Source of the DNA: Bartonella sp. HY328
GTDB taxonomy: Bacteria; Pseudomonadota; Alphaproteobacteria; Rhizobiales; Rhizobiaceae
Length of the DNA stretch: 64,000 nucleotides
Reading direction: 5' to 3'
NCBI RefSeq assembly: GCF_025449335.1
Contig: NZ_CP104884.1
Span: 124,001 to 188,000 of the forward strand
Shown here in pieces: positions 18,235 to 27,600 of the stretch. Under the pieces are notes generated by a model that was not told the DNA's origin, made no database searches, and was given only the letters and a program-made list of their open reading frames with translations. Positions within the stretch are counted from its first letter, which is position 1; each line of letters begins with the position of its first letter. Both the position numbers and the translations under genes were made by a program.

Positions 18235-20445
18235 ATGATAATTCAACAGAAAAAACTTTATAGGCCTGTCAAAGCTTTGCTTCTGACGGCTGTCTCGATT
18301 TTTGGTTTAACAAAAATAGCAATAGCGGCACCAGATGACAATGCATTGCAAAATGATCAACCAATATCGACAGTAAACCAAAAACAACATGTTGCTGATG
18401 ACAGCAATGCTGGTATTTATACACTTGGCACAATTACTGTCTTTGGTGAGAGCAACAACGCGCAAACCAGTGGGCTTTCAATTTCTGAAAGTACGGTTAC
18501 TTCTGAAGAAATACGTGTCTATAATCGCAATACGCTAGGAGATGCATTAAAGGTAACGCCTGGTGTTATTGTTCACAATTCTGGTGGACGGCGCAACGAA
18601 AGCCGATTTTACATTCGTGGTTTTGACATGAACCAAGCACCGCTCATGGTTGACGGTGTGCAGGTTTACCTCCCCTATGATAATGGACTTGATATTAATC
18701 GCTTTTTAACGCCCGATTTATCACAAATTCAGGTGCAAAAAGGTTATGTATCAGTATTAAATGGCCCCGGAGGAATGGGTGGTGCAGTTAATCTTGTAAC
18801 ACGCAAACCAGAAAAAGCTTTGGAAATAGAAGTGCGCCCAACTGTAGAGTTTGGTAATAAAGGCGGAGTTGCCAATTATACGACCTACGGATATATCGGC
18901 ACCAAGCAAGATAGCTACTATCTACAGGCCAGCGGCGTTTACCGCGATAGCGATGGTTTTTTCCTTTCTCGCCATTTTGATCCTGTTGTAATTGGTAATA
19001 GTATCATTGAAAACGGTGGAAGGCGTGATTTTTCTTCAGCGCGCGACTGGCGTGGTAACTTTAAAATAGGCTTTACCCCTAATGCAACTGACGAATATTC
19101 AATCAATTATACAAAGCAAGAAGGACGCAAAGATTCGCCTTATTCTATTTTGGCACCGGTCGATGGATTAACCACCAAGCCACCTAAGGGACTTGGCTAT
19201 CAGGTGAATTGGAATTGGCCAAAATGGGATGTTGAAACAACCGCTTTTTCTAGTCATACAGAATTTGGTAATGATAGTTATATTAATACGCGATTTTTTT
19301 ATGCTCAATTTGACAATACTATAGCAAGTTACGACGATTACCATTTTAACAGCCAATTGAAAAATAAAGCTTTTCGTTCAAGCTATCATGATAAAAGTTA
19401 TGGTATGAGTACCGAACTAGGCACCAAGATTTTAGAGCGCAATGATCTTAAAGGTGCGTTCCATTTCCGCCGAGATGAGCATCAAGAGCATAATATAAAC
19501 CAGCCTTCAAAACCAACGTCAATTAAAGATCCTGTAACAGGGCAAGACGAAAATATTTTTTCTGTTGCGCTTGAAAATACCTTCCATGCAACAGACCAGA
19601 TCGATTTTATTGGTGGCATAAGCTATGATTATCGGGACTTGAAAAACGCTGAATATCTTATCAAAGGTACAAGAGATATTGGTCATTTTCAATTGTCCCA
19701 TGACGGTGCAGTCAATTGGCAATTGGCAGCAATTTACCGTCCTACTGTAACGGCAGAATGGCATGCTAGTGTTTCAAATCGCACGCGTTTTCCAACCATA
19801 AAAGAGCGGTTTTCTAGTCGTTTTGGTACAGCAGTACCCAATCCTTTTGTTAAAGCAGAGCGAGCTACAAATTATGAAATTGGTTGGTCTGACTTTATAA
19901 CGCCAAATCTTGAGCTCAGCAGTGCTGTTTTTTATAATGATATTGATGACATGATAGATTCTGTCTATCTTGGCATAATCAATAGTGAGGGACGTGAATT
20001 AGCGCAAAGCCGTAATGTGGGCACAGCCAAATATTATGGTGTAGAGTTAAAGGCAGAATGGCAGATTACTGAAACTTTAATGCTAGGCGGCAATTATAGC
20101 TATCTTAAGGGTAAAATAAAATCGCCAAATGAAAACCAAACTTTAGTGACCGGTAAGCCACATCATCAAGCTTTTATTTATGGAAAGTGGCTGCCAATGG
20201 ATAAGCTTTCTATTATGCCAAGTCTTGAAATAGCATCTTGGCGTTATTCACGCAGCACAATTCAAAATATTTATCGCAAAGCCGATGGCTATGTAATTGG
20301 AAATATTTCAGCTGAATATAACTTCAATGACCATACTAGCCTTTTGGGTGGAATAAGAAATATCAGCGATGAGAATTACGAAATTGAAGCGGGCTTTCCT
20401 GAAGCTGGTCGTACCTTCTTTTTAAGTGGCCGTTTCACATTTTAG
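18235..20445 (+). CDS. TonB-dependent outer-membrane receptor
   Basis: A 736-residue receptor with signal peptide, a TonB box region near TLGTITVFGE, plug blocks (NTLGDALKVTPGVIV, ESRFYIRGFD, LNGPGGMGGAVNL) and a C-terminal SGRFTF. The ATG at 18235 is 8 bases after GGAGGGG; a TTG at 18229 is too close to it. The FecBCD-like importer is divergent and the luciferase-like oxidoreductase follows 210 bases downstream. The three parts probably handle one ligand. Confidence 0.92.
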   Translation: MIIQQKKLYRPVKALLLTAVSIFGLTKIAIAAPDDNALQNDQPISTVNQKQHVADDSNAGIYTLGTITVFGESNNAQTSGLSISESTVTSEEIRVYNRNTLGDALKVTPGVIVHNSGGRRNESRFYIRGFDMNQAPLMVDGVQVYLPYDNGLDINRFLTPDLSQIQVQKGYVSVLNGPGGMGGAVNLVTRKPEKALEIEVRPTVEFGNKGGVANYTTYGYIGTKQDSYYLQASGVYRDSDGFFLSRHFDPVVIGNSIIENGGRRDFSSARDWRGNFKIGFTPNATDEYSINYTKQEGRKDSPYSILAPVDGLTTKPPKGLGYQVNWNWPKWDVETTAFSSHTEFGNDSYINTRFFYAQFDNTIASYDDYHFNSQLKNKAFRSSYHDKSYGMSTELGTKILERNDLKGAFHFRRDEHQEHNINQPSKPTSIKDPVTGQDENIFSVALENTFHATDQIDFIGGISYDYRDLKNAEYLIKGTRDIGHFQLSHDGAVNWQLAAIYRPTVTAEWHASVSNRTRFPTIKERFSSRFGTAVPNPFVKAERATNYEIGWSDFITPNLELSSAVFYNDIDDMIDSVYLGIINSEGRELAQSRNVGTAKYYGVELKAEWQITETLMLGGNYSYLKGKIKSPNENQTLVTGKPHHQAFIYGKWLPMDKLSIMPSLEIASWRYSRSTIQNIYRKADGYVIGNISAEYNFNDHTSLLGGIRNISDENYEIEAGFPEAGRTFFLSGRFTF

Positions 20446-20655
20446 TTTTTCACAGATTTACGTCATTTACCTTCTGCAAGTCTAAAAGCTATCGAGTAGT
20501 GGTTGTTTTTGAGAAATCCAAATGCACTTCGCAAACAAATTAGCATTTAATTTTCTTGTTTGGATGCGCCAATCATTGCGTTCTCGATTTAATGATAAGA
20601 CTAATTATTTTATGGCACTTAACTTGCAGAAAGCTTTTTAAAAGGAAAAATACTA

Positions 20656-21681
20656 ATGAAAAAAATTGCTTTTCTTTCTTTTGGACGCTGGAAACAGCAT
20701 GAGCTTTCTAAAACATTGACGGCTCAACAATCCTATATGCAAGCTATTGAAATGGCAGTCAAAGCCGAAGAAATGGGAGCTGATGGTGCCTATTTTCGCG
20801 TTCATCATTTCACCGAACAATTTAGCGCCCCTTATCCGCTATTGGCAGCTCTAGGTGCTAGGACCAAACACATTGAAATTGGTACAAGTGTTGTCGATTT
20901 ACGCTATGAACACCCACTTTCCATGTTGGAAAATGCTACGACCGCCGATATGATTTGCAATCAAAGGCTACAATTTGGCATTGGCCGCGGTGCACCTTTT
21001 GCCTCTATTAATGGCGGTGATTTTTTTGCTCCAAGCAGCAATAAGGAATTAACAGCACGCGAACTCACCCATCAACGAGCCTTATCATTTCTAGATCAAT
21101 TACGCGGCGAACGAACTTTTGAACTTGAATATTCATTTAAAGATGCTGGTGAAAAACGGCGCATTGCACGCCTTGAACCCTATAGTGATACGCTGCGCCA
21201 ACGTATATGGTGGGGATCTGGCACGATGGAATCGGCTATTTGGGCAGCCGAGCATGGAATGCATTTGCAATGTGCGACCCATCGTAATCCAGAAAATGGT
21301 CAATATGAATTTTCACAACAGGTAGAATATTTAAATGCCCATAAAAAAGCTTGGGAAAAAGCTGGCCATGATTATGCACCGCGTGCTGCCATTATTCGCG
21401 AAATTATACCTCTTTGCGACAAGAAAGACGAAGAATGGTTAGTGCAAGTTAATAATGACCTTAACCAATTATGGCCTAATAATGCGAAGGCACGTGATGT
21501 ATTTCAAAGCATTTATTGCGGCAGCCCCAAGGATATTATTGCTAACCTTAAATGCGATGCAGCTGTAAAAGAGGCTGATACAATTTTTATTCCAGTCGAA
21601 AACACTATTGGAATTGAATTCAACCTTAAAATAATAGAAAATATTTTAACGAAAATTGCCCCAGAATTGGGCTGGAGATAA
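20656..21681 (+). CDS. LLM-class (luciferase-like) flavin-dependent oxidoreductase
   Basis: A 341-residue TIM-barrel protein of the bacterial luciferase superfamily. Visible blocks are AEEMGADGAYFRVHHF, KHIEIGTSVVDLRYEHPLSM and RLQFGIGRGAP, which shape the flavin site. Such enzymes use reduced FMN and oxygen to oxidise or cleave organic substrates. AAAGGAAAAA precedes the ATG. Its position next to a receptor and importer suggests oxidation of the imported compound, for instance to release metal or use the ligand, but no direct evidence fixes the substrate. Confidence 0.88.
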   Translation: MKKIAFLSFGRWKQHELSKTLTAQQSYMQAIEMAVKAEEMGADGAYFRVHHFTEQFSAPYPLLAALGARTKHIEIGTSVVDLRYEHPLSMLENATTADMICNQRLQFGIGRGAPFASINGGDFFAPSSNKELTARELTHQRALSFLDQLRGERTFELEYSFKDAGEKRRIARLEPYSDTLRQRIWWGSGTMESAIWAAEHGMHLQCATHRNPENGQYEFSQQVEYLNAHKKAWEKAGHDYAPRAAIIREIIPLCDKKDEEWLVQVNNDLNQLWPNNAKARDVFQSIYCGSPKDIIANLKCDAAVKEADTIFIPVENTIGIEFNLKIIENILTKIAPELGWR

Positions 21682-21735
21682 AATCTCAAAACTTGCGACT
21701 ATGGTTGCCTATTTTAGGGAGCCATAGTGGCTCGT

Positions 21736-22230
21736 TGCAAAGCATCTTTACTAACAGGCCGATTAGACCCTACACAAAAGTGGTATGCAATTGCTAACAT
21801 TGCGAAAAATTAAATTATCCAAGCAATATGTCAACAATACGGTTTTGATTTTATATCAGCAATGCCAACAACCCTTATGGTTTTGGTGATAATTATGATG
21901 CTTTGTCCAGCCATATTATGCCGGCAATAATACGTAAGGTCTATGGAGCCAAAAAAATTGTTTTTTGGGGAAGTGAAAATCCTTCATGTGAATTTATGCA
22001 TGTGGATGATTGTGCTGCTGCTTGCATTTTTTTGCTAAAAAATTTCTCGCAATCGCAACATGTTAATGTCGGTACGAAACGAGAAATTTCTATCAAAGCC
22101 TTTGTTGTTTTAATTTGTAAGTTGCAAAATTTGATGGTGAAATTGGTTTTGACAGGATGCATTTTTGTGATTGCTAAATAGGAAATCCTTACTATCCTAT
22201 AGTATTGGATGCCACGGCTATTTACATCCG
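21736..22230 (+). pseudogene. GDP-L-fucose synthase (Fcl/WcaG) pseudogene
   Basis: Pieces in different frames match GDP-L-fucose synthase: LLTGRLDPTQKWYAIANIAK, then a stop, QQYGFDFISAMPT, a frameshift, NPYGFGDNYDALSSHIMPAI, EFMHVDDCAAACIFLL and VNVGTKREISIKA. The N-terminal half with the Rossmann motif is missing, and further stops follow near 22180. The gene is clearly dead. It marks a former nucleotide-sugar or surface-polysaccharide locus. The following 500 bases hold more undefined debris before the RgpF-like gene. Confidence 0.82.
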
Positions 22231-22767
22231 CGATAGAGATTATTTCAAACAAGATTCTGATAAAAAGACGGGTTTTTGTAATTTTATATACTCAAACTCA
22301 AGATGACCCTACCCCAAAAGAGAAGATATTTTTCGTCTAATAAATAATTATAAGTATGTGGGTTCTAGCGGCGGAATGCTCAATAATGTAGACAATCATA
22401 TTGAAGATAAGATCGACTGGTAAAGAAATTAAAAATTATTTTTTAAAACCTACGCATAGTGCGAAAAATATTTTATAAAATATTTGGGAAATTGTAGCAA
22501 ATTAAAAGGTATAATTGAAGTCTATAAAGAAGATAATCTGCTTTCAAACAAAGAAACTTGTTATTTTACAAGAAAACATTGAAACGAACCTATTTAGGCT
22601 AAAAAAATCAATTCTTATACGATTTAGTTGGAGTTAATATTGATAAAAAAAGCTTAAGACGGGGAATTACAGCCAAAAATGATATTATCGTGGAGTTTGC
22701 TACAACCATTAATATAAGGTATATTATTCTAACCTCAGCTCGGTCCTTAAGGCTACGATTTAAAAAA

Positions 22768-23772
22768 ATGTATAATTTCATATTATTTAATAAATCAAAA
22801 GAATTGCGTGATTTCTTTAAAAACATCATATTTAAGAAAACTTCTAACAAATTAGAAGTTAGAAATATTTTCAAGTTTATTGTCTATAAAAAAAACGGTT
22901 GCGTAAGAAAAAAGTATAAATATCTTTTTGAAAAAACATTTGATATCAAAGACAAAACAATTAACAAAGCTGTAAATTCTAAAGTTATTAAACTTGATAA
23001 TATACCTTTTAGTTCAGATATACTATTCTATGTTGCATATAGCAGAGATGGAACTATTACCGATTTACAGCATAAACATATTCAAGCTTACTCAGATGCA
23101 GAATATGAAGTTGTTGTGATTATCAATTCAGATAATTTTGATAAAATAAATACTGTTTCTGACAATGCAGCAAAAGCAATTATACTAAGAGAAAATATCG
23201 GTTTTGATTTTGGAGCTTGGAAAGATGCCTTATCAATTATTGGCAATCTCGAGCGTGCTAACACTTTAACTTTTACAAATGATAGTATTTTTATCGTTGA
23301 AAAAAACAATTCCATTAAAAATCAAAAAAAAATTATTGAAAAAAATGACTTAGACATATCATTTTTAACAGAAAATAATGAAATAAAAAAACATTATCAG
23401 AGCTTCTTCTTTTCGATAAAAAGAAAAGCGATTGAAAACGATGCTCTTTCTATATTAAAAAGTATTCCATACTATAAAGACAAACAAGATCTTATTTATT
23501 CGGTTGAAATAGAGTTACATAATTTATTCAATCGAAAAAATCTAAATTGCGGACATATTTACAAAGACGATAGGGATTTTGCACGTAACCCTACCATTTG
23601 GCATTGGAAAGAATTAATTGATATTGGCTTTCCATTTGTTAAATCGCAAATTGCCTTTAAAATTATAGATGGTGTAGATTATAGTAATTTGGATAATTAT
23701 TTACCAAAGAACGAACAGATTTTGATTAATGAGCATTATAAATCACGTTTTCCTCAAAAAATGGATAGTTAA
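22768..23772 (+). CDS. RgpF-like rhamnan synthesis / glycan biosynthesis protein
   Basis: The 334-residue protein contains SDILFYVAYSRDG, YEVVVIINSD and RENIGFDFGAWKDAL, the signature of the rhamnan synthesis F (RgpF) family, followed by LTFTNDSIF. The family acts in assembly of rhamnose-containing surface glycans. The start is uncertain. An ATG at 22768 has only a weak site upstream; a GTG at 22690 is the outer limit. Codon use and base composition are more AT-rich than in neighbours, and it lies beside a dead fucose gene, so it was probably acquired and may be under decay. Confidence 0.75.
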   Translation: MYNFILFNKSKELRDFFKNIIFKKTSNKLEVRNIFKFIVYKKNGCVRKKYKYLFEKTFDIKDKTINKAVNSKVIKLDNIPFSSDILFYVAYSRDGTITDLQHKHIQAYSDAEYEVVVIINSDNFDKINTVSDNAAKAIILRENIGFDFGAWKDALSIIGNLERANTLTFTNDSIFIVEKNNSIKNQKKIIEKNDLDISFLTENNEIKKHYQSFFFSIKRKAIENDALSILKSIPYYKDKQDLIYSVEIELHNLFNRKNLNCGHIYKDDRDFARNPTIWHWKELIDIGFPFVKSQIAFKIIDGVDYSNLDNYLPKNEQILINEHYKSRFPQKMDS

Positions 23773-24397
23773 ATCATTATAGTAAATTTCTATAGGTGAT
23801 ATTTAATGAAAAATAAGCACATCTTATTTTTTAGATTGGCTTATTTAACAGTAAAGTATAATTATTCATTTAATTTGATGATATTTTTAATCGAGTACCG
23901 GGTTGGATGATGGTTATAAAGCCATTCACTCTTTTTCAAGTAAAGGTGAAAGTGCTGTTTTGGGGTATCATTAAAACCATGCCTATTTCGTTTGGCTGGA
24001 TTCAAATTTTTCTATTCCAAAGATGTTGGTGCGACAAAAGCTACAAAATCTACCATTGTGTAATCCTTTTATTTACACATCATATTTATCAAATATAATA
24101 ATTTTAACGATATAACTTCATATAATTATTTGTGATGCTAAAATTTGGGTTATTTAGCACAAACCCGCAAATTATAAAGTTTTAGGAACCTGGTTAGGGT
24201 CAAGATCTATTAATTTTCTCGTATCATTTCGTTCAAATCAAAGGGTTCCAGCCTAACTAAAAGCAAATTCAATAGTTTCAAAATAAATTTGGAATTAGTG
24301 TAATTAATGATATATGATCGCAATGCACAAAATTGATCAAGAACGTTAATTAAACTTTGCAAAAAGAGCAAATCAACTTTATAAAAAGGAAAGTAAT
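23773..24397. other. Gap with a decayed gene fragment
   Basis: At about 23890-24060 the plus strand reads LDDGYKAIHSFSSKGESAVL, then GYH, a stop and NHAYFVWLDSNFSIPKMLVR. This looks like a real gene fragment, but I do not recognise it. The remainder is AT-rich. TCGCAATG at 24318-24325 resembles the half-site of the operators described at 27458 and 29735. Confidence 0.35.
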
Positions 24398-25180
24398 TTG
24401 GACGATGAGAGCTTTCAATTAGATGAGCAAAACAGCGGCATTGCAAAGCGTTCAAACACAATTCAATCTGTTTCAATTGCTACGCATTTTTTAAATGTAC
24501 TTTCAAATGCAGAAAGCGCTCTTGCTTTGGGCGAAGTTGCAAAACGAGCCGCAACAAGCGGGTCTAAAGCTCATCGCTATTTACAAAGCCTTATTAAAGA
24601 AGGACTTGCTAAACAAGATCCCATTAGTGGTCATTACAGCCTTGGTCCTACTGCATTAGCAATTGGTATTAGTGCATTAAAGCAGGTGGACGGTATTGAA
24701 ATTGCTGCAAGCCACATGAAAAAATTAACCGATACAGCGGCAATGAGTGGCGGTGTCGCCATTTGGACAGATCGTGGTCCCACTCTGGTTCGTTGGTATC
24801 GAAGTGCTTATTTTTCGGTTAGCTCACTTGCGCTTGGCGATGTTTTACCCCTTGACAATACAGCTTGTGGGCTTGTTTTTCAGTCTTATCTTTCTAAAGA
24901 AAAAATAGATCAAGTTCGTAAAGTGCAACCTGCCCATTTTCGAGGTAAAAAGCCAGATGATAATCTTTTGCAACAAATTAAAAAAGATCGCTGGATGGAA
25001 TTGAGCAATCATCTTTTAAGTGGTGTAACAGGCCAAGCTGCACCAGTTTTTGACGCACAGGGCGAAATTATTTGCGTTATGACAACTGTTGCAGACCTTG
25101 GAAAAATTGTTGATGCGGATAAGCGTCGACTTTTATATCATGAAGCAATAGACGTAAATCTGCAAACAAACGGTTATTAA
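24398..25180 (+). CDS. IclR-family transcriptional regulator
   Basis: The 260-residue protein has an N-terminal winged helix (ATHFLNVLSNAESALALGEV, RAATSGSKAHRYLQSLIKEG, QDPISGHYSLGPTAL) and an IclR effector domain (GGVAIWTDRGPTLVRWYRS, later SGVTGQAAPVFDAQGEI). IclR proteins bind small organic acids or other metabolites. It starts at TTG with AAGGAAAG just upstream. It converges on the receptor at 25316. A shared 34-bp inverted repeat in front of both downstream receptors, and a half-site before this gene, make it the best candidate regulator of the cluster up to 34634. Confidence 0.9.
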   Translation: MDDESFQLDEQNSGIAKRSNTIQSVSIATHFLNVLSNAESALALGEVAKRAATSGSKAHRYLQSLIKEGLAKQDPISGHYSLGPTALAIGISALKQVDGIEIAASHMKKLTDTAAMSGGVAIWTDRGPTLVRWYRSAYFSVSSLALGDVLPLDNTACGLVFQSYLSKEKIDQVRKVQPAHFRGKKPDDNLLQQIKKDRWMELSNHLLSGVTGQAAPVFDAQGEIICVMTTVADLGKIVDADKRRLLYHEAIDVNLQTNGY

Positions 25181-25268
25181 ACTAGGCTCTTATTACATTT
25201 AAGCTTAGCCAGCTTATACAATTTAATGATAATTTTTGCTTTCTCGAGTTGTTGTGATTTTAAAAATG

Positions 25269-25297
25269 AAGGCTACCCTCAGTTAAAGAGTAGCCTT
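25269..25297 (-). terminator. Hairpin terminator between IclR gene and receptor
   Basis: AAGGCTAC (25269-25276) pairs with GTAGCCTT (25290-25297) around a 13-base loop. On the minus strand a T-rich tail follows, so it mainly serves the receptor. It may also stop transcripts from the IclR gene. Confidence 0.6.
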
Positions 25298-25315
25298 TAG
25301 GTCAAGCATCACGAT

Positions 25316-27400
25316 TTAAAACGTGCCTCTTATGCCAATACCGTAATTACGTGGCATGGTAACACTTGCATCGATACTATTTAAACTACTATTGGCAGCC
25401 TTATAGGTTGCAACGCGTTCGTCAAAAAGATTATTTACAAATCCGTAAATTTCAATAGCATCATTGAAATTATAACTCATGCGTAAATCAGAAATAGTAT
25501 ATGCATCAATGACATAACTTGGTGTATTAGCCACATCAGAATAATATTTATCTAAATGGCGCACATCGCCGGAAAACTTGAATTTTTCTGTGATATCCCA
25601 GCTAAAACCAGCATTGAGCATATAACCTGGAGATTTTGCAAATTCATTTCCTTGATAAGCAACGTTACTAGATATTTCATCAATTTCGGTGCGTAAAAGT
25701 CCTGCCCCTGCCCTTAGTTGCAAATTATCCAATATGGCATAATCAAAGCCAAGCTCTAATCCATAAGAATGAGCTTTTTCTGCGTTAATTGTATAGGATT
25801 GGGCAACCCCTGGTGAAATAACGACTGGAATATTATACTGATTATTTTTGAAATCCATATAGAAAATATTGCTGTTTAAAGTTAAGCGATTTTCCAATAA
25901 AGCAACACGCGTAAATAATTCATAATTCCACACTTTTTCAGGCTCAAAGCTCATCCATTGGCGTGAATTTAAATTAAGCGATACACCGCCAGGATTATAA
26001 CCGCGGTTAATCAAGGCACCCACAGTCCAATCGGGATTAATTGCATAAGCGAGTGAGACTTTAGGCAAAAATGCTGAAAATGTTTCATCATAATTAAGTG
26101 GATTTGGCGTAAGGGACGAGCGACCAATTCGTGTCACTTGGTCATGTTGATAGCGTAAGCCACCAGTTAATGTCCATTGGTCGGTTAATTTATAGCTTGT
26201 TTCACCAAAAATACCAAAATTGCGCTTTTTATCGTCAAACTGAGTTGTACCAACAAACAATAGAAAATCGTCAGATTTTACTTGATTAAAAAACACACCA
26301 GCGACACCGCTTAATACGTCATCTTCATTGCCAAAGGTAAGACGGCTTTCATTGGAAATATTATTTTGTGTAATATCTGCGTCCCCCCTGATGGGAACAC
26401 CCGTACGGCGTAATACGTTAAAGTGCGAATATTGAACAGTATTATATAATTTCATACCATTTTCGAACTCATAACTTACGTCAAAAATTCCTGTATCTGT
26501 CTTTTGTTTCCATCCCGGCATCATGTTGAAGTTATACTTCAAATCATCATAAGGGACTGATGCCATTTCTTGAGTTGGCTGATTATTATTGGTTCGTGAA
26601 TAGGTTAACTTTGCTTCCAATCCGGGTATTTCTGCCGGCTGCCATAATAACTTAGCGCGGCCATTAAAATATCGAAAATCTAAATTAACATCACGACTTA
26701 AAAAATTGGGATTATTATAATCAATAAATGTGTCACGGCGTGAATAGTCAATTGCTATGCGCCCTGCCAATTCATTTTTATAAATTGGCCCTGATACCAT
26801 AAATGAAGTGCGCCTTTGGCCATAATTGCCTATTTCTGCTTGATAGGCTGCTTCTTTTGTAAAGGTTGGGTCTTTGGTATTGATAACAACAGCACCGGCA
26901 ATTGCATTCGCACCTTGCGATGTCGTCTGCGGGCCTTTAAAAACTTCAATACTGCTTACGTCCCAAAGCCCAGAAGAACCAAAAAACAATTCATAATAAT
27001 TGGCATAGTGACCGTCAATATTGGTTGACGCGCGTGGTACTGTGCCACCCCAGAAAACATCGGCACGTGTATTGGGCCCTTGCGTATCTTGACCGCGTAT
27101 GATCGGCGCCGAGACAGAGTCGGTATAAAGGACATTGGGCAGGCCATTTATCACATCGTGAACAGATTGATCGCTGAATTTATTATTCCAAATATCTTTT
27201 GCGGTGATAACGCTTACCGATGAAGCGGTATTGCGAATATCGCGATCTATTTTTTCACCGGTGATGACGATTGCTTCAAGCGTTGTTGAATTGCTATCAA
27301 CGCTAGCCGTGTCTTGCGCAAAAACCGATATAACATTTGTAGCGAGCAAGGCAATTGCTGCAGTGCTTGTGATACAACTTCTTTTAAACCTGTTTTTCAT
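25316..27400 (-). CDS. TonB-dependent outer-membrane receptor, paralogue A
   Basis: A 694-residue receptor. It has a signal peptide ending near VFAQ, TonB box TTLEAIVITGEK, plug blocks SVSVITAKDIW, APIIRGQDTQGPN and VFKGPQTTSQGANAIAGAVV, and a terminal GIGIRGTF. GGAGAGGGC precedes the ATG. It is closely related to the next receptor over its whole length. The C-terminal GTF motif and ARADV-rich plug fit siderophore receptors, though the ligand is not determined. A long inverted repeat lies 58 bases before the start. Confidence 0.93.
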   Translation of the reverse strand: MKNRFKRSCITSTAAIALLATNVISVFAQDTASVDSNSTTLEAIVITGEKIDRDIRNTASSVSVITAKDIWNNKFSDQSVHDVINGLPNVLYTDSVSAPIIRGQDTQGPNTRADVFWGGTVPRASTNIDGHYANYYELFFGSSGLWDVSSIEVFKGPQTTSQGANAIAGAVVINTKDPTFTKEAAYQAEIGNYGQRRTSFMVSGPIYKNELAGRIAIDYSRRDTFIDYNNPNFLSRDVNLDFRYFNGRAKLLWQPAEIPGLEAKLTYSRTNNNQPTQEMASVPYDDLKYNFNMMPGWKQKTDTGIFDVSYEFENGMKLYNTVQYSHFNVLRRTGVPIRGDADITQNNISNESRLTFGNEDDVLSGVAGVFFNQVKSDDFLLFVGTTQFDDKKRNFGIFGETSYKLTDQWTLTGGLRYQHDQVTRIGRSSLTPNPLNYDETFSAFLPKVSLAYAINPDWTVGALINRGYNPGGVSLNLNSRQWMSFEPEKVWNYELFTRVALLENRLTLNSNIFYMDFKNNQYNIPVVISPGVAQSYTINAEKAHSYGLELGFDYAILDNLQLRAGAGLLRTEIDEISSNVAYQGNEFAKSPGYMLNAGFSWDITEKFKFSGDVRHLDKYYSDVANTPSYVIDAYTISDLRMSYNFNDAIEIYGFVNNLFDERVATYKAANSSLNSIDASVTMPRNYGIGIRGTF

Positions 27401-27457
27401 GCCCTCTCCATAAATATGATAATTTAAGTCAAATTATCCCTATTCTTTTTGAAAGCG

Positions 27458-27491
27458 TTTCGCAATATGAAATTGATATTGTATTATGAAA
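27458..27491. promoter_or_regulatory. 34-bp inverted-repeat operator before receptor A
   Basis: TTTCGCAATATGAAA is followed by TTGATATTGTATTATGAAA, giving arms TTTCGCAATA and (reverse) TTTCATAATA with a fixed span of 34 bp. The same design is found before receptor B, at an equal distance from its start. It is probably the operator of the neighbouring IclR regulator, acting on this promoter. No Fur, Irr or RirA box is evident there. Confidence 0.65.
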
Positions 27492-27600
27492 TTTTTTATC
27501 AGTGATATATAGGCGACATTTTGAAAAAAAAGCTTAAGGATTAAAATAAATGATTAAAAAAAGTTATTTTTAATCATTTATTGAATTTAAATCGGCGCGA

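Noticed and set aside
21698..21728. Hairpin ACTATGGTT/AGCCATAGT after the luciferase-like gene
   Set aside because: It contains a wobble pair and has no T-run, so I do not call it a terminator.
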